DNA from: Pigmentiphaga daeguensis
Lineage (GTDB): Bacteria; Pseudomonadota; Gammaproteobacteria; Burkholderiales; Burkholderiaceae_B
Assembly (NCBI RefSeq): GCF_039523035.1
Contig: NZ_BAAAEN010000001.1
Span: 62,001-126,000, forward strand
Reading direction: 5' to 3'
DNA: 64,000 nucleotides
Within the stretch, counting starts at the first letter, position 1. Each line of letters starts with the position of its first letter. The notes under the pieces were generated by a model that did no database searches, was not told the DNA's origin, and saw only the letters and a list, made by a program, of their open reading frames with translations. Shown here in pieces: positions 1-7,884 of the stretch. The position numbers and the translations under genes are program-made.

Positions 1-351
1 GCAAAGCTCCACGATCTCGCGGGCGATCAATTCGCCCTCGCGGTCGGCATCGGTGGCGATAACCAGGTGAGTCGCCTTCGCCAAGAGCGCCTTGACGACC
101 TTGAATTGCGTGGCGGTCTTCGGTTTGACCTCGACCCGCCAGTGCTGGGGAATGATGGGCAACTGCTCAACGGACCATCGTTTGAGCTGCTCGTCGTAGG
201 CCTCGGGCGGCGCCGCCTCCACGAGATGGCCGATGCACCAGGTGACCGTGACGCCGGAACCGTTGAGGCAGCCTTCACCGCGCTGCGTGGCGCCGAGAAT
301 CCGGCCAATGTCTTTGCCCTGGGAGGGCTTCTCGCACAAGAACAGCCGCAT
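1..351 (-). CDS. topB: DNA topoisomerase III (N-terminal part, cut by window edge)
   Basis: Type IA topoisomerase that cuts and rejoins single DNA strands; conserved in clc/PFGI-type ICEs, where it probably helps process the circular or transferring form. The visible 117 codons start MRLFLCEKPSQGKDI and contain the TOPRIM acidic motif TDADREGELI near residue 105. Both are typical of TopB, which is usually about 650 or more residues. The ATG at 351 is chosen because the conserved N-terminus begins there. The gene runs off the left edge with no stop codon, so it is partial only because of the window. It lies downstream of ssb on the same strand, separated by a 283-bp gap that contains a palindrome. 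Confidence 0.9.
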   Translation of the reverse strand, partial: MRLFLCEKPSQGKDIGRILGATQRGEGCLNGSGVTVTWCIGHLVEAAPPEAYDEQLKRWSVEQLPIIPQHWRVEVKPKTATQFKVVKALLAKATHLVIATDADREGELIAREIVELC

Positions 352-564
352 ATCCGTCCATCCCGATTCCTGTTGTTCATGGAGTTGCTGGGATCGAGGA
401 TGCCGAGCGCAGCCCCTGGCAGCAGCAAACAAGCCGCATGCGGCAGCGACCGCTTTCACGCCGATGAAATGGCGAGTGCGGGGAAGGTGCGTGGCCGGAA
501 GTGTGCGGGCCGAGAGCCGCGATTTCCGGGAGCGCGCGTGGAACTCGGTGGACGTTGGTGGAGC

Positions 565-579
565 TATCCCCTGGGGATA
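565..579. repeat. CCCC-N-GGGG palindrome, copy 1
   Basis: TATCCCC-T-GGGGATA is a perfect 7-bp inverted repeat around one base. It lies in the 352-634 gap between ssb and topB. Related palindromes at 2585, 2710 and 2827 share the CCCC-N-GGGG core. Nothing else is recognisable in this gap. Confidence 0.6.
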
Positions 580-634
580 ATTCGCAGCGCATGGAGGGCG
601 GCGAAGCACTGCGGCAGCCGCCCTCCATGCCCGA

Positions 635-1075
635 TCACTTCCTGCGCTTGGTCTCTTTCGGCGCCGTCGATTCCTGGGTGGCCTGGGGCTTCGGCTCTGC
701 CTCCTGTGGCTTCGGGCTGAGGGCCACAGACTCGATGCGGTACGGCAGGATGCCGACACTGCGCGCGTTGACCTGCCAAGTCTCACGCGGCTGATCTTCG
801 TTGTCCGTCCAGGGGTCGCGCTCCATGCGGCCGACGACCAGCACCCGCATGCCCTTCTGGTAGAGCTGCTGCCAGCGGTCGGCGTCGTGGTGCCAGAGTT
901 CCACCGGCGCCCAGAAGCCGCCGCGGTCCTCGAACTCGCCGCCCTTGGTGGGGACGGGGTTGTCGAAGTACACGTTCAGCCGGAGCAACCGGCGAGGATC
1001 GTCGTTGCCATTGGGGAATTCGCGGTACTCGGGAGGCGATCCGATGTTGCCCTCGCCGATGAATTGTGTGCTCAT
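635..1075 (-). CDS. ssb: Single-stranded DNA-binding protein (ICE-borne)
   Basis: OB-fold protein of 146 residues that coats single-stranded DNA. ICE-borne copies are thought to protect transferring or replicating element DNA. The N-terminal 110 residues have the SSB pattern (RLNVYFDN, FWAPVELW, KGMRVLVVGRMERDPW). The tail is rich in Pro, Gln, Glu and Lys and does not end in the acidic DDDIPF-type tip of chromosomal SSB, so it may not recruit the usual SSB partners. It follows the DUF3158 gene by 73 bp, matching the inrR-ssb pair of ICEclc. The start at 1075 fits the conserved N-terminus. Confidence 0.9.
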   Translation of the reverse strand: MSTQFIGEGNIGSPPEYREFPNGNDDPRRLLRLNVYFDNPVPTKGGEFEDRGGFWAPVELWHHDADRWQQLYQKGMRVLVVGRMERDPWTDNEDQPRETWQVNARSVGILPYRIESVALSPKPQEAEPKPQATQESTAPKETKRRK

Positions 1076-1148
1076 GTTGGAATCTCCGTGGTGGTTGAAA
1101 TACCCGTGCCTCGTTGGGCTCGGGCGCGTGCTCGGATGGCAGGCGCAA

Positions 1149-1676
1149 TCACCGATCGCGCACTGCGGCAGGAACGGACGCGAGCCGGCGCAGGTAGGTG
1201 TTGTCCGCCTGCGCGGCCTTGCTGGCGCATTCCTGTGCTTGCCTGCCCAGGGTGTGCAGCAGGCTGATCTGCATGTTCAGCATGACGCGCTGCAGTTCGA
1301 TCTCGTGCAGGTCGTGCAGCAGGTTGACCGGCGTGCTGGGGCTCGCCATCAGCTCCTGCCACAACGCCACGCCCATGGCCGATCGATCGTGCTTGCGCCA
1401 GCGAAGAAAGGTCGTGCCTGCGCCAGTGGTCTGCTGGGCCAGCTCGACGGGAAGCAGGTGGAAGGGATGCCCGCACGCCTGTGGCAGCACCTGTCGCTGC
1501 GCCAGGGCAATCAACTCGTCGCGCATGGCGAAGCACTGGCTGGCCCAGGCCTCGAAGTCCCCTTTACCTTTAAAAGGCTTTAAAAGGCCTTTTAGAGAGG
1601 CCGCGTGTTCCAGCCGCATGAAGGCTGGCTGTTCCAGACGACGGAAGTAGCGCGGTTCGCGGTTCGGGTCGCTCAT
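1149..1676 (-). CDS. DUF3158-family ICE protein, InrR-like
   Basis: A 175-residue soluble protein. Family (DUF3158) and position, directly before ssb, match InrR of ICEclc. From established work InrR raises integrase expression and transfer frequency in the bistable ICE programme, but its biochemistry is unknown. No enzymatic motif or membrane segment is visible; the protein is mostly helical, with Arg/Gln-rich stretches. The start ATG overlaps the stop of the upstream PFL_4669 gene by 4 bp, implying translational coupling. Assignment rests on family resemblance and gene order. Confidence 0.75.
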   Translation of the reverse strand: MSDPNREPRYFRRLEQPAFMRLEHAASLKGLLKPFKGKGDFEAWASQCFAMRDELIALAQRQVLPQACGHPFHLLPVELAQQTTGAGTTFLRWRKHDRSAMGVALWQELMASPSTPVNLLHDLHEIELQRVMLNMQISLLHTLGRQAQECASKAAQADNTYLRRLASVPAAVRDR

Positions 1677-2464
1677 GCCGGTTCGTCCTCGCCGGCGGCT
1701 GTGGACTTGGCCTCGGCCGAATCGGCGGCAGCGCCTTCGTCGGTGGGAGATGCGGCTGCGGCAGCGCTATCACCACGCTGTTGCAGACCACGGCGCACGA
1801 CGGGCGGCGCAAACTTCGAGCGGCGCATGCCTTCGAGCACGTCCTGCGGCAGTTCGCCGAACTTCTCCAATGCTGCCCGAGCTGCGGCGTTCTTGGCCGC
1901 GAAGTCGTCGCGGGTGCAGCCCGAGTAGCGGTATTGCTGGGCCAGGCTGAACAGGCTGCGCAGCGCGTGGGCACCTTCGTTGAGCCAGCGCTCCAACGTC
2001 GAGCGATCGATCAGCGCGGTGTGGTGGGCGAGGATCAGCTTGCGCGCGATGTCGTCGTAGTCGGCCAGGAGATAGACGGCGGCAAAGCCCAACTGCGCAT
2101 TGACGAACAGCGGAAGCTTGACGGGCTGCACGTTGAGGTTCTCGCCCAGGGTCAACGCGGCGGGCACGCCGGCCAGGGCCTGGTCCACCTGGTCGCGCAG
2201 CGTCTGCAGCGTGGTCCTGGTCTGGTCGAGCTTGTCTTCGATGCGAAGCATCCACCAGTCGCTGTATGGGTCGTCCTGCTCCGAGCCGCGCTTCATCTTG
2301 TTCATGACGGCGATGTAGCCGTTCAGGCCGACGATGCCCGGTCGCCCCTCGGCGGCGGCGCGGCCATGCCAGATGCGCGAGGCGTGGTGGGTGTGCAGCG
2401 TCAGCGACATCGCGCTGCGCAGGGAGCCGAGGTTGAGTTGCAATGGTTCGTTGCTGGTTGCCAT
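1673..2464 (-). CDS. PFL_4669-family integrating conjugative element protein
   Basis: A 263-residue protein of the ICE-specific PFL_4669 family (TIGR03761), found between the STY4528-type gene and inrR in clc/PFGI-type elements. Molecular role is unknown. The N-terminal 200 residues are conserved-looking and helical (SLTLHTHHASRIWHGR; GIVGLNGYIAVMNKM). The last 50 residues are a low-complexity Ala/Glu/Asp tail, which may be disordered. It is followed by DUF3158 with a 4-bp overlap. Upstream is a 429-bp gene-free stretch holding repeats, so it may have its own promoter there. Confidence 0.8.
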   Translation of the reverse strand: MATSNEPLQLNLGSLRSAMSLTLHTHHASRIWHGRAAAEGRPGIVGLNGYIAVMNKMKRGSEQDDPYSDWWMLRIEDKLDQTRTTLQTLRDQVDQALAGVPAALTLGENLNVQPVKLPLFVNAQLGFAAVYLLADYDDIARKLILAHHTALIDRSTLERWLNEGAHALRSLFSLAQQYRYSGCTRDDFAAKNAAARAALEKFGELPQDVLEGMRRSKFAPPVVRRGLQQRGDSAAAAASPTDEGAAADSAEAKSTAAGEDEPA

Positions 2465-2584
2465 GGTGATCGCTCGCTGGTGGACAGGGAGCCGCCAGCA
2501 TCCGCATGCAGCGGAAGGCAGTCAGTCAACAAACCGAAATGAGCCGACCCCCGGTTCTGTGCGCGCTGGCGGCGCAGCGCGCAA

Positions 2585-2601
2585 CGGTCCCCTGGGGACC
2601 G
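2585..2601. repeat. CCCC-N-GGGG palindrome, copy 2
   Basis: CGGTCCCC-T-GGGGACCG is a perfect 8-bp inverted repeat around a single base. It lies upstream of the PFL_4669 gene, in the 429-bp gene-free stretch 2465-2893. It shares the core of the sites at 565, 2710 and 2827. Confidence 0.65.
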
Positions 2602-2700
2602 CTCCGCAGATGGGCACTCACATCGGCGTTCCCGTCCTCGGTTGTTGACGGTATGCGTGCTGCACCGCACGTCGCGCTGCCGTTCGACACGATCCTTCGC

Positions 2701-2930
2701 CGCGCAGCCGTCCCCAGGGGACCGTTCCGTTGAGCGCCATGGAGGTCTGCTTCATGGTCTTGCATGCGCTCTACTCAGGTTTTGCGCAGCATGTCGCGCC
2801 GTCGCCCGGCGCTTCACCGCACAGCCGTCCCCAGGGGACCGTTTCTGCCGACCGCCATGGAGATCTACTTCACGGCTTTGACAAGCCCTGTGCTCAGGAT
2901 TTGCGCAGCAGATCGCGCAGGCGCTCGATG
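2701..2930. repeat. Imperfect tandem duplication of about 118 bp, each unit with a CCCC-N-GGGG palindrome
   Basis: Two diverged copies lie head to tail. Shared landmarks at constant spacing are the palindrome GTCCCCAGGGGAC (2710-2722 and 2827-2839), GCCATGGAG (2736 and 2854), CTCAGG before TTTGCGCAG (2781 and 2900), and TCGCGC. The second copy runs into the 3' end of the STY4528-type gene, whose stop is at 2894-2896. Copy 1 is therefore a relic duplicate of the gene end plus its downstream palindrome. The remainder of 2465-2893 shows no gene on either strand. Confidence 0.65.
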
Positions 2931-4132
2931 TGCTGCCGGGCCACCTCGGGCGGCACGACGTTGCGCGGCGGCTCGGTTGGTGGCGCTCGCGCCGCCGATG
3001 GTGTTGGCGGTGCCGGGCCGGTCTGCTTGGCCCAGGCATTGAACTCGCCGCGCATGGCGCGCTGGATGATGCCGAACAGATAACCGGCGGGGTTGCGGAT
3101 GCCATGCTTGCCGCACCGTGCGGCCCATTCGTCCAGCACGGCCTGCCGCAGGGCAGCGTCCACCTGCTGCAACGCCATCTTGGCTCCGGCCTGCTGTTCC
3201 GCCTTCAGTTCCGCGAAGCGCTTGGGCCATTGCAGGTCGCCCAGCGCACGCGCCTGCGCGGTAGTACGTACTTCATCAATACGACTACTACGTACTGTAC
3301 GGTCCTGCTTCGAATTCCGAAGAGCGCCGTCTGGCGCGGGTTTCGGCCCTGCTTCGGATTCCGAAGATGGGCGATCGCCATTCCGAAGAAGGCTCGCGGG
3401 CCCTTCTTCGGAATCGTGGACCGCATCCTCCTGTGGATAACTTTCGGAGGCGGTGATGCCCTGGTCGGCCAGGCGCTCGGCGAGCACTTGCAGCCGCGAC
3501 GGCAAGGTGCGTCCGGACAGCATCGGGTCGTCCGCGATCTCCTGGAGGGTGTTGAGTCCCACCACCTGGACGGCCTTGGCCGAATGCCCCAGCGACTGGC
3601 TGACCAGGGCCAGGTAGTCGGCGTCGAGTTGCATCGCCTCGAACGGCGTCAGCGGTTCGTCGTGCAGGACGTAGAGGTTGCCGAGGATGCGACCGGTCTT
3701 GGGGTCGCGCCGTCGTCGCACGAGGCTCAGCCAGCGCGTCAGGCGCAGCAGCGTCAGCGCCCGCGCCACGGTCTCATGGGAGGCCTGGCCTGCGCAGGGC
3801 ATCGACGCCAGCCAGGGGCGCAACTGCTCATAGGTGGGAAATGCCGTGACGCCATCGTCGTTGAGCATCAATCGGAACACCTGCCAGGCGTTGCGCTCCA
3901 GCGGTGTCAGGCGGCGGTCGAGGAACAGCCGCCGCGGCACGCTCTCGTGCCGATTGCCACTGAACAGGAAGGCGTCGCCGGACGTAGGAGGCGTGGGCGT
4001 TGGAGCAGGCAGGGACGCGGGAGCGCCAGAGCTGGACTTGGGCGCGAGGTCCTTCAGCGCAGCGTCGAACAGGTCGGCGAGTGCGATGGGGCCAGGGCGC
4101 TGGGCTCGTGGGGCGGTGTCGTCCACGGCCAT
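2894..4132 (-). CDS. STY4528-family pathogenicity/relocation-island protein
   Basis: A 412-residue protein of the STY4528 family, conserved in the ICE core next to DUF2857; function is not established. Residues about 60-200 look like a replication-initiator or winged-helix type domain (PRRLFLDRRLTPLERNAWQVFRLML; YEQLRPWLAS; VARALTLLRLTRWLSLVRRRRDP). A Ser/Glu/Pro-rich linker follows (about residues 235-285), then a C-terminal helical region. The linker DNA is unusual: it holds clustered palindromes and a consensus DnaA box (see 3263-3440). The gene follows the DUF2857 gene by 3 bp. The 3' end is duplicated downstream. Confidence 0.75.
   Translation of the reverse strand: MAVDDTAPRAQRPGPIALADLFDAALKDLAPKSSSGAPASLPAPTPTPPTSGDAFLFSGNRHESVPRRLFLDRRLTPLERNAWQVFRLMLNDDGVTAFPTYEQLRPWLASMPCAGQASHETVARALTLLRLTRWLSLVRRRRDPKTGRILGNLYVLHDEPLTPFEAMQLDADYLALVSQSLGHSAKAVQVVGLNTLQEIADDPMLSGRTLPSRLQVLAERLADQGITASESYPQEDAVHDSEEGPASLLRNGDRPSSESEAGPKPAPDGALRNSKQDRTVRSSRIDEVRTTAQARALGDLQWPKRFAELKAEQQAGAKMALQQVDAALRQAVLDEWAARCGKHGIRNPAGYLFGIIQRAMRGEFNAWAKQTGPAPPTPSAARAPPTEPPRNVVPPEVARQHIERLRDLLRKS
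3263..3440. other. Cluster of dyads plus DnaA box inside the STY4528-type gene; candidate origin-like region
   Basis: Within 180 bp lie AGTACGTACT (3263-3272), a related TACTACGTACTGTAC stretch (3288-3302), CTTCGAATTCCGAAG (3308-3322), CTTCGGATTCCGAAG (3352-3366), a perfect 12-bp stem TTCCGAAGAAGG/CCTTCTTCGGAA with a 9-base loop (3381-3413), and TGTGGATAA (3432-3440). The last is a perfect consensus DnaA box on the minus strand. The repeats lie in codons for a low-complexity linker, so protein constraint is weak. An origin or ParB-binding role is inference. Confidence 0.5.
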
Positions 4133-4135
4133 GGC

Positions 4136-4696
4136 CTAGCCCAATCCCTGATCGACCCAGTTCCTGATCGCGGCCCAGACCACCGAGAGCGGCAGCGACA
4201 TGCCCTCGGCCAGGTCCATGGCCGCATCGAGAATCGAGGTCTCGTCCTCCAGATCGACGTTCCTGCTGCTGGTCACGGCTTTCCATTGCCGCCACAGTTC
4301 GGTGTCCTGGGTCTCGTCCAGGACGGGGTGGCGCCCCTTGCGCTTGGGCAGGCCGAGGATCTCCCGCCGCAGGGCGACTTCCTGATGGGTCAGGCCATAG
4401 AAGCGGCTGACCATCTCCGTGCTGGCCCCCAGCCGCAGCATGCGATCGACCGTGGCGATTTCCTTCTCCACGTCCTGTGCCTGGTTGAGCAGGCGCTGCA
4501 GCACTTCGCGGTTGACCGTGACCGAGCACCACGAGACGCTGGCGTTGGCCAGCACGCTGATCAGCGCGGGGTGCTTGAGCGCATCCAGCTCGGCCTCGCC
4601 GAAGCCCATGGCCTTGCAGCGGCGCAGTTGGCCGTTGCGAAGGTCATACAGCGCCTGGGCAATCACGGCCTGGTTGAGCGGATGCGATGTGGACAT
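4136..4696 (-). CDS. DUF2857-family ICE protein
   Basis: A 186-residue soluble protein of the DUF2857/STY4526 group that always travels with parB and STY4528-type genes in these ICEs. Function is not known. The conserved section includes FYGLTHQEVALRREILGLP, a helix-turn-helix-like stretch around residues 100-125 that suggests nucleic-acid binding. The start at 4696 is preceded by a good GGAGG ribosome site. It lies 14 bp downstream of parB and 3 bp upstream of the STY4528-type gene, so the three are probably one transcript. Confidence 0.75.
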   Translation of the reverse strand: MSTSHPLNQAVIAQALYDLRNGQLRRCKAMGFGEAELDALKHPALISVLANASVSWCSVTVNREVLQRLLNQAQDVEKEIATVDRMLRLGASTEMVSRFYGLTHQEVALRREILGLPKRKGRHPVLDETQDTELWRQWKAVTSSRNVDLEDETSILDAAMDLAEGMSLPLSVVWAAIRNWVDQGLG

Positions 4697-4710
4697 GCGG
4701 CCTCCCTCGC

Positions 4711-6390
4711 TCACGTCCCGGGCGCCGTGGTGCCGGCTTCCAGGTCCAGCAGACGCCGGGCGAGGCGCAGCAGCCGAAAGAGCTTGACCAACGCCGTGTC
4801 GCTCAAGCGCCTTGCGCCGCTGCCATGGCCTTGGCTCTGGCCGTGCAACAGGGTCGGCAGGTCGGCGGCGAGCTGCGCGCCGTCCAGGCCCGCTTCGGCG
4901 ACGGGCTGACCCGTCAGGGAAGTGAGCAGCGTCAGCACCGCGCGGCCGAGCGGCGACGGGGCTTGGCCGCGGGCGCGGCACGCAAACCCGATGCCATCGG
5001 CGCGATCCTCGATGCACTCGTCCAGGCCTGCCTCCCCGGCGATCTCGCGCGCGAACTGCGCGATGTGGATGCGCAGCCGATCGGGCGTGTCCAGGCCGGC
5101 GTCGATGTACCAGACGTCGGAGATCGGATAGAGTCCGCCGGCTTGCACCGGGATGGACTGCAGCACGCTCGCCGAGAAGTCGGGCGGCAGCGCATCGCCC
5201 AACTGGTCGGCGACCATGCGCTGGATCGATTGGAGCCGTTCTGTCGTCGGTGCTGGCGAGACGATGTGCTCGCGAAGCAGATCGCCCGGTGCGGCCGGCT
5301 GGCTTCCCGTGGCCGCTTCGCCAACCGCCGTGTCGTCGTGGCGCAAGGTGGGCTCGGACGCCGGAGGGCTGGCGGGTGGAGGACCGGCCGCCGCTGCAGG
5401 CGTGGCGATGGACGATGCTGCGCCCGGCGGAGTCGGCGTGCCGGCGGTGGGCGAAGGCAACGCCGGCTGCGCCGCAGGTGGCGTCGGGTCACTGACCAGC
5501 GCCCGGTGGCGGCTTTCCGATTCGGTCAGGTCCAGCGCCAGCACGTCGTAGCCGATGCCCAGCAGCTCGGACATCTGGCCGATCAGCTCGTCTTGCACGC
5601 GCTGCGGCGCGAACTCGTCGCCCTGCGTGTCGAACTGCGCCAGCACCTCCTGAAAGAAACTGTCGAAGTCCAGCGGCAGCGAACGGTCCTTGGCGTAGTG
5701 CTCCCAGGTGCGTTTGCAGGCCGTGCGCATGACCGACAGCCGCTCGACCTGGTGGCGCCCCAGGCCGCCATAGAGCACAGTGGGAATGGCGGGCAGCAGG
5801 TAGCGCACCGCGTCGGCCATGCGGGTGATGTGCGACCGCTGGACGGGGAAGCCATCGGCCGCCAGGCGGCGGGCCAGTTCCGACTGGCTCAGGGCGGCGC
5901 CGCTCTCCTGCTCGTAGAACTCCCGTGCTTTCTCGACGCCGAGCGCGCGCTCGATGAACGTGAGGCCGCCGCGCAGTTCGTTCTCGGCAAGATGCCCGGT
6001 CAGCGCGACGATTTCACCGCGCTCCGGCCATGGTCGGAACAGGCACGATATGCGGAAGAAGCGTTCTTCCTTGGTCTCCGACCAGAGTTCGCGCAGGATC
6101 GCCAGTCGCGTGTTGCCGCCGTTGCGGATGATGTAGTGGTCCTCGCCGGGCCTGCGCGTGATGGCCGGCGCCGCGTCCAGGCCGCGCTCGCGGATGGATG
6201 CCTTGATTTCCTCGTAAGCCGGGTTGCGCTTCATGCGCGGGTCATGGTCGTAGGGCCGCAACTGGTCCAGCGTCACGACCATGGGCGTGTCCGCGATCGG
6301 GTCGCTCAAGGCCGTAGCCGCTGGGCCGCTGCGCTCGAAGCCGGCCGCGAGCAGCTTGCCTGCCATGTCCTGCGAGGTCATGTCAGCCAT
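4711..6390 (-). CDS. parB: ParB-family partition protein (ICE_PFGI_1 type)
   Basis: A 559-residue ParB-like DNA-binding protein that with ParA should stabilise the excised, replicating form of the ICE. The N-terminal ParB/Srx domain carries LDQLRPYDHDPRM and the GGNTRLAILREL variant of the nucleotide-binding motif. The HTH part contains LSQSELARRLAADGF. Then comes a Pro/Ala-rich linker (about residues 285-370) and a C-terminal domain specific to this ICE family. The ATG at 6390 overlaps the end of the small upstream gene by 8 bp. It is far longer than chromosomal ParB (about 300 residues), as usual in this family. Confidence 0.9.
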   Translation of the reverse strand: MADMTSQDMAGKLLAAGFERSGPAATALSDPIADTPMVVTLDQLRPYDHDPRMKRNPAYEEIKASIRERGLDAAPAITRRPGEDHYIIRNGGNTRLAILRELWSETKEERFFRISCLFRPWPERGEIVALTGHLAENELRGGLTFIERALGVEKAREFYEQESGAALSQSELARRLAADGFPVQRSHITRMADAVRYLLPAIPTVLYGGLGRHQVERLSVMRTACKRTWEHYAKDRSLPLDFDSFFQEVLAQFDTQGDEFAPQRVQDELIGQMSELLGIGYDVLALDLTESESRHRALVSDPTPPAAQPALPSPTAGTPTPPGAASSIATPAAAAGPPPASPPASEPTLRHDDTAVGEAATGSQPAAPGDLLREHIVSPAPTTERLQSIQRMVADQLGDALPPDFSASVLQSIPVQAGGLYPISDVWYIDAGLDTPDRLRIHIAQFAREIAGEAGLDECIEDRADGIGFACRARGQAPSPLGRAVLTLLTSLTGQPVAEAGLDGAQLAADLPTLLHGQSQGHGSGARRLSDTALVKLFRLLRLARRLLDLEAGTTAPGT

Positions 6391-6652
6391 GGCCGCACCC
6401 CTCGCAGTCCCCACGACCGCCGGCCGGCGCCATGCGGGCCTCTCGCTCGGCGCGGCGGATCTGCGCACGGGCGTTCAATTCGGCCCGGTGGTCACTCGCT
6501 GTCGAACTCGTGTAGATCGCCGCGCAGCCGGCCTTGGTGAACTTGAGGTGCCCGCCCGGCGTGCGCTTGACGTGCCAGCCCTCACCGACCGCGAACTCGA
6601 TCAGGGCGCGCAGCCGCTTGTGGCCGCGGGCCAGCTCATGTGCGTTCGCCAT
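6383..6652 (-). CDS. Small HicA-like protein, shi-like
   Basis: An 89-residue basic protein between parA and parB, overlapping both (17 bp and 8 bp). The position is that of shi in ICEclc, which together with parA has been linked to slowed division of transfer-competent cells. The segment GWHVKRTPGGHLKF followed by a helical Arg-rich tail resembles the double-stranded-RNA-binding-like fold of HicA toxins, whose catalytic His lies in a similar G-x-H context. No HicB antitoxin is present. The toxin-like reading is inference; the coding call rests on conserved position and overlaps. Confidence 0.7.
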   Translation of the reverse strand: MANAHELARGHKRLRALIEFAVGEGWHVKRTPGGHLKFTKAGCAAIYTSSTASDHRAELNARAQIRRAEREARMAPAGGRGDCEGCGHG

Positions 6653-7511
6653 GGGGCCTCCCAGGATCAAGAGGTCGCTGCGGGCGGCCGGATACTTGAG
6701 CCAGTCGGTCCTGCCATTGCGGGAACAACTCGCTGGCGAGCGCGCGCATCGTGTCGAGCGCGGCAGGGGCGACTCTGCCGGGCGGCTGGCGGTGCTCGAC
6801 CCGATGCACCGGCAGGCCGCGCGTTGCGGCACGTGGATACGCTTCTATGGCCGGCACGTCGGTGGCGAGCACGCGGATGCCGGCGCTGTCCTGGAACAGG
6901 TCGCGCAAGGCCTGCTGGATCAGCCGTGCGTTGGCGGACACCGGGTGGACGCGGTTGATGAGCAAGTGCAGCGGCGGCGGTTCGATGCCCAGGTGCCGGT
7001 ACGGCGCAATGTCTTCGAGCAACTGCATGGTGCCGCGCCGCAGCTCGCGTGCCGCGAGGATCTCCGGCGTGACGGGCGACAGCGCGAGATCGGAGGCGAG
7101 CACCGCCATCTCCAGCAGCACGGAACGCGCGCCCTGGGTGTCGATCAGCACCAGGTCGTAGAGGGGAGCAAGTGCTGGCAGCAGATGCCGCAACCGCAGG
7201 CGGCCATCCGGCGCATGCAGCAACAACGTGTTCAGCTCGCCCCGGTGGTCGTCGGACAGCACCAGGTCCAGGCCCGCGATGATCGTGCGGGACACGAGCT
7301 GGCCAAGGTCGCGCTCGTTGAAGGCCAACAGCTCATAGATGCCGCCCGGCGCGCGCTGGGTCAGTTCGTAGTAGGAGGACAAGGTGGGCTGCACGTCGAG
7401 ATCGAGCAGCAGCACGCGCAGGCCCGCGTCCGCGGCGAGCCCGCCCAGGTTGGCGGCCGTCGTGGTCTTGCCGACGCCGCCCTTCGTTGAAATGATGGAC
7501 ACGACCTGCAT
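6636..7511 (-). CDS. parA: ParA-family partition ATPase
   Basis: A 291-residue Walker-type ATPase. The deviant Walker A KGGVGKTTTAANLG begins near residue 10, Walker A' is LLLDLDVQPTLS and Walker B is LVLIDTQGA. It should drive positioning or maintenance of the ICE together with ParB. No N-terminal DNA-binding extension is present, so alpA upstream may supply regulation. It is separated from alpA by 42 bp and overlaps the small HicA-like gene, so these form one operon. Confidence 0.92.
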   Translation of the reverse strand: MQVVSIISTKGGVGKTTTAANLGGLAADAGLRVLLLDLDVQPTLSSYYELTQRAPGGIYELLAFNERDLGQLVSRTIIAGLDLVLSDDHRGELNTLLLHAPDGRLRLRHLLPALAPLYDLVLIDTQGARSVLLEMAVLASDLALSPVTPEILAARELRRGTMQLLEDIAPYRHLGIEPPPLHLLINRVHPVSANARLIQQALRDLFQDSAGIRVLATDVPAIEAYPRAATRGLPVHRVEHRQPPGRVAPAALDTMRALASELFPQWQDRLAQVSGRPQRPLDPGRPHGERT

Positions 7512-7553
7512 GGCGCTCTCCGGCTGGGAATGGGAAGTCCGCGGGAGAGCGGG

Positions 7554-7766
7554 TCAGGTCCGGTGGTTGAGGCGCTCGGCGATCCACTGGTCGATTTCGA
7601 TCGAATCCCAGCCGACAGCGCGCACGCCCAGGCGCAGCGCCTGAGGGAACTGGCGCTTCTTCATCAGGTTGTAGATGTGGGCGCGTTTGAAGCCGGACTT
7701 CGCTTCGACTTCATCGAGCCGCAGGATGCGGCGCTCGTTCGGCGGGAGTACAGGGGTCTGCGACAT
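7554..7766 (-). CDS. alpA: AlpA-family excisionase-like transcriptional regulator
   Basis: A 70-residue winged-helix protein of the AlpA/MerR-like fold (ILRLDEVEAKSGFKRAHIYN, followed by FPQALRLG and WDSIEIDQWI). AlpA proteins regulate or direct excision in phages and ICEs. In ICEclc alpA heads the parA-shi-parB-inrR-ssb operon. The start at 7766 is preferred over a GTG at 7775 because an AGGAG site lies about 7 bases upstream of the ATG. The gap to the gene upstream contains inverted repeats suited to an operator. Confidence 0.9.
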   Translation of the reverse strand: MSQTPVLPPNERRILRLDEVEAKSGFKRAHIYNLMKKRQFPQALRLGVRAVGWDSIEIDQWIAERLNHRT

Positions 7767-7840
7767 GGCGGTCACTCCTGAACGCTCGGTGGCGTTTGTT
7801 GGCGTGACCTCTATTCAATAGACCTGGCTGCGGAAAGACA

Positions 7841-7866
7841 TTGCAAATGCAATCTCCGCGATTGCA
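7841..7866. promoter_or_regulatory. Inverted repeats upstream of alpA (candidate PalpA operator)
   Basis: TGCAATC (7848-7854) and GATTGCA (7860-7866) form a 7-bp inverted repeat around TCCGC. They overlap a second dyad, ATTGCAAATGCAAT. The site is about 75 bp upstream of alpA in the only gap before the core operon, which makes it the likely control region. Regulator unknown. Confidence 0.4.
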
Positions 7867-7884
7867 CATACAAGCTGGATAACC

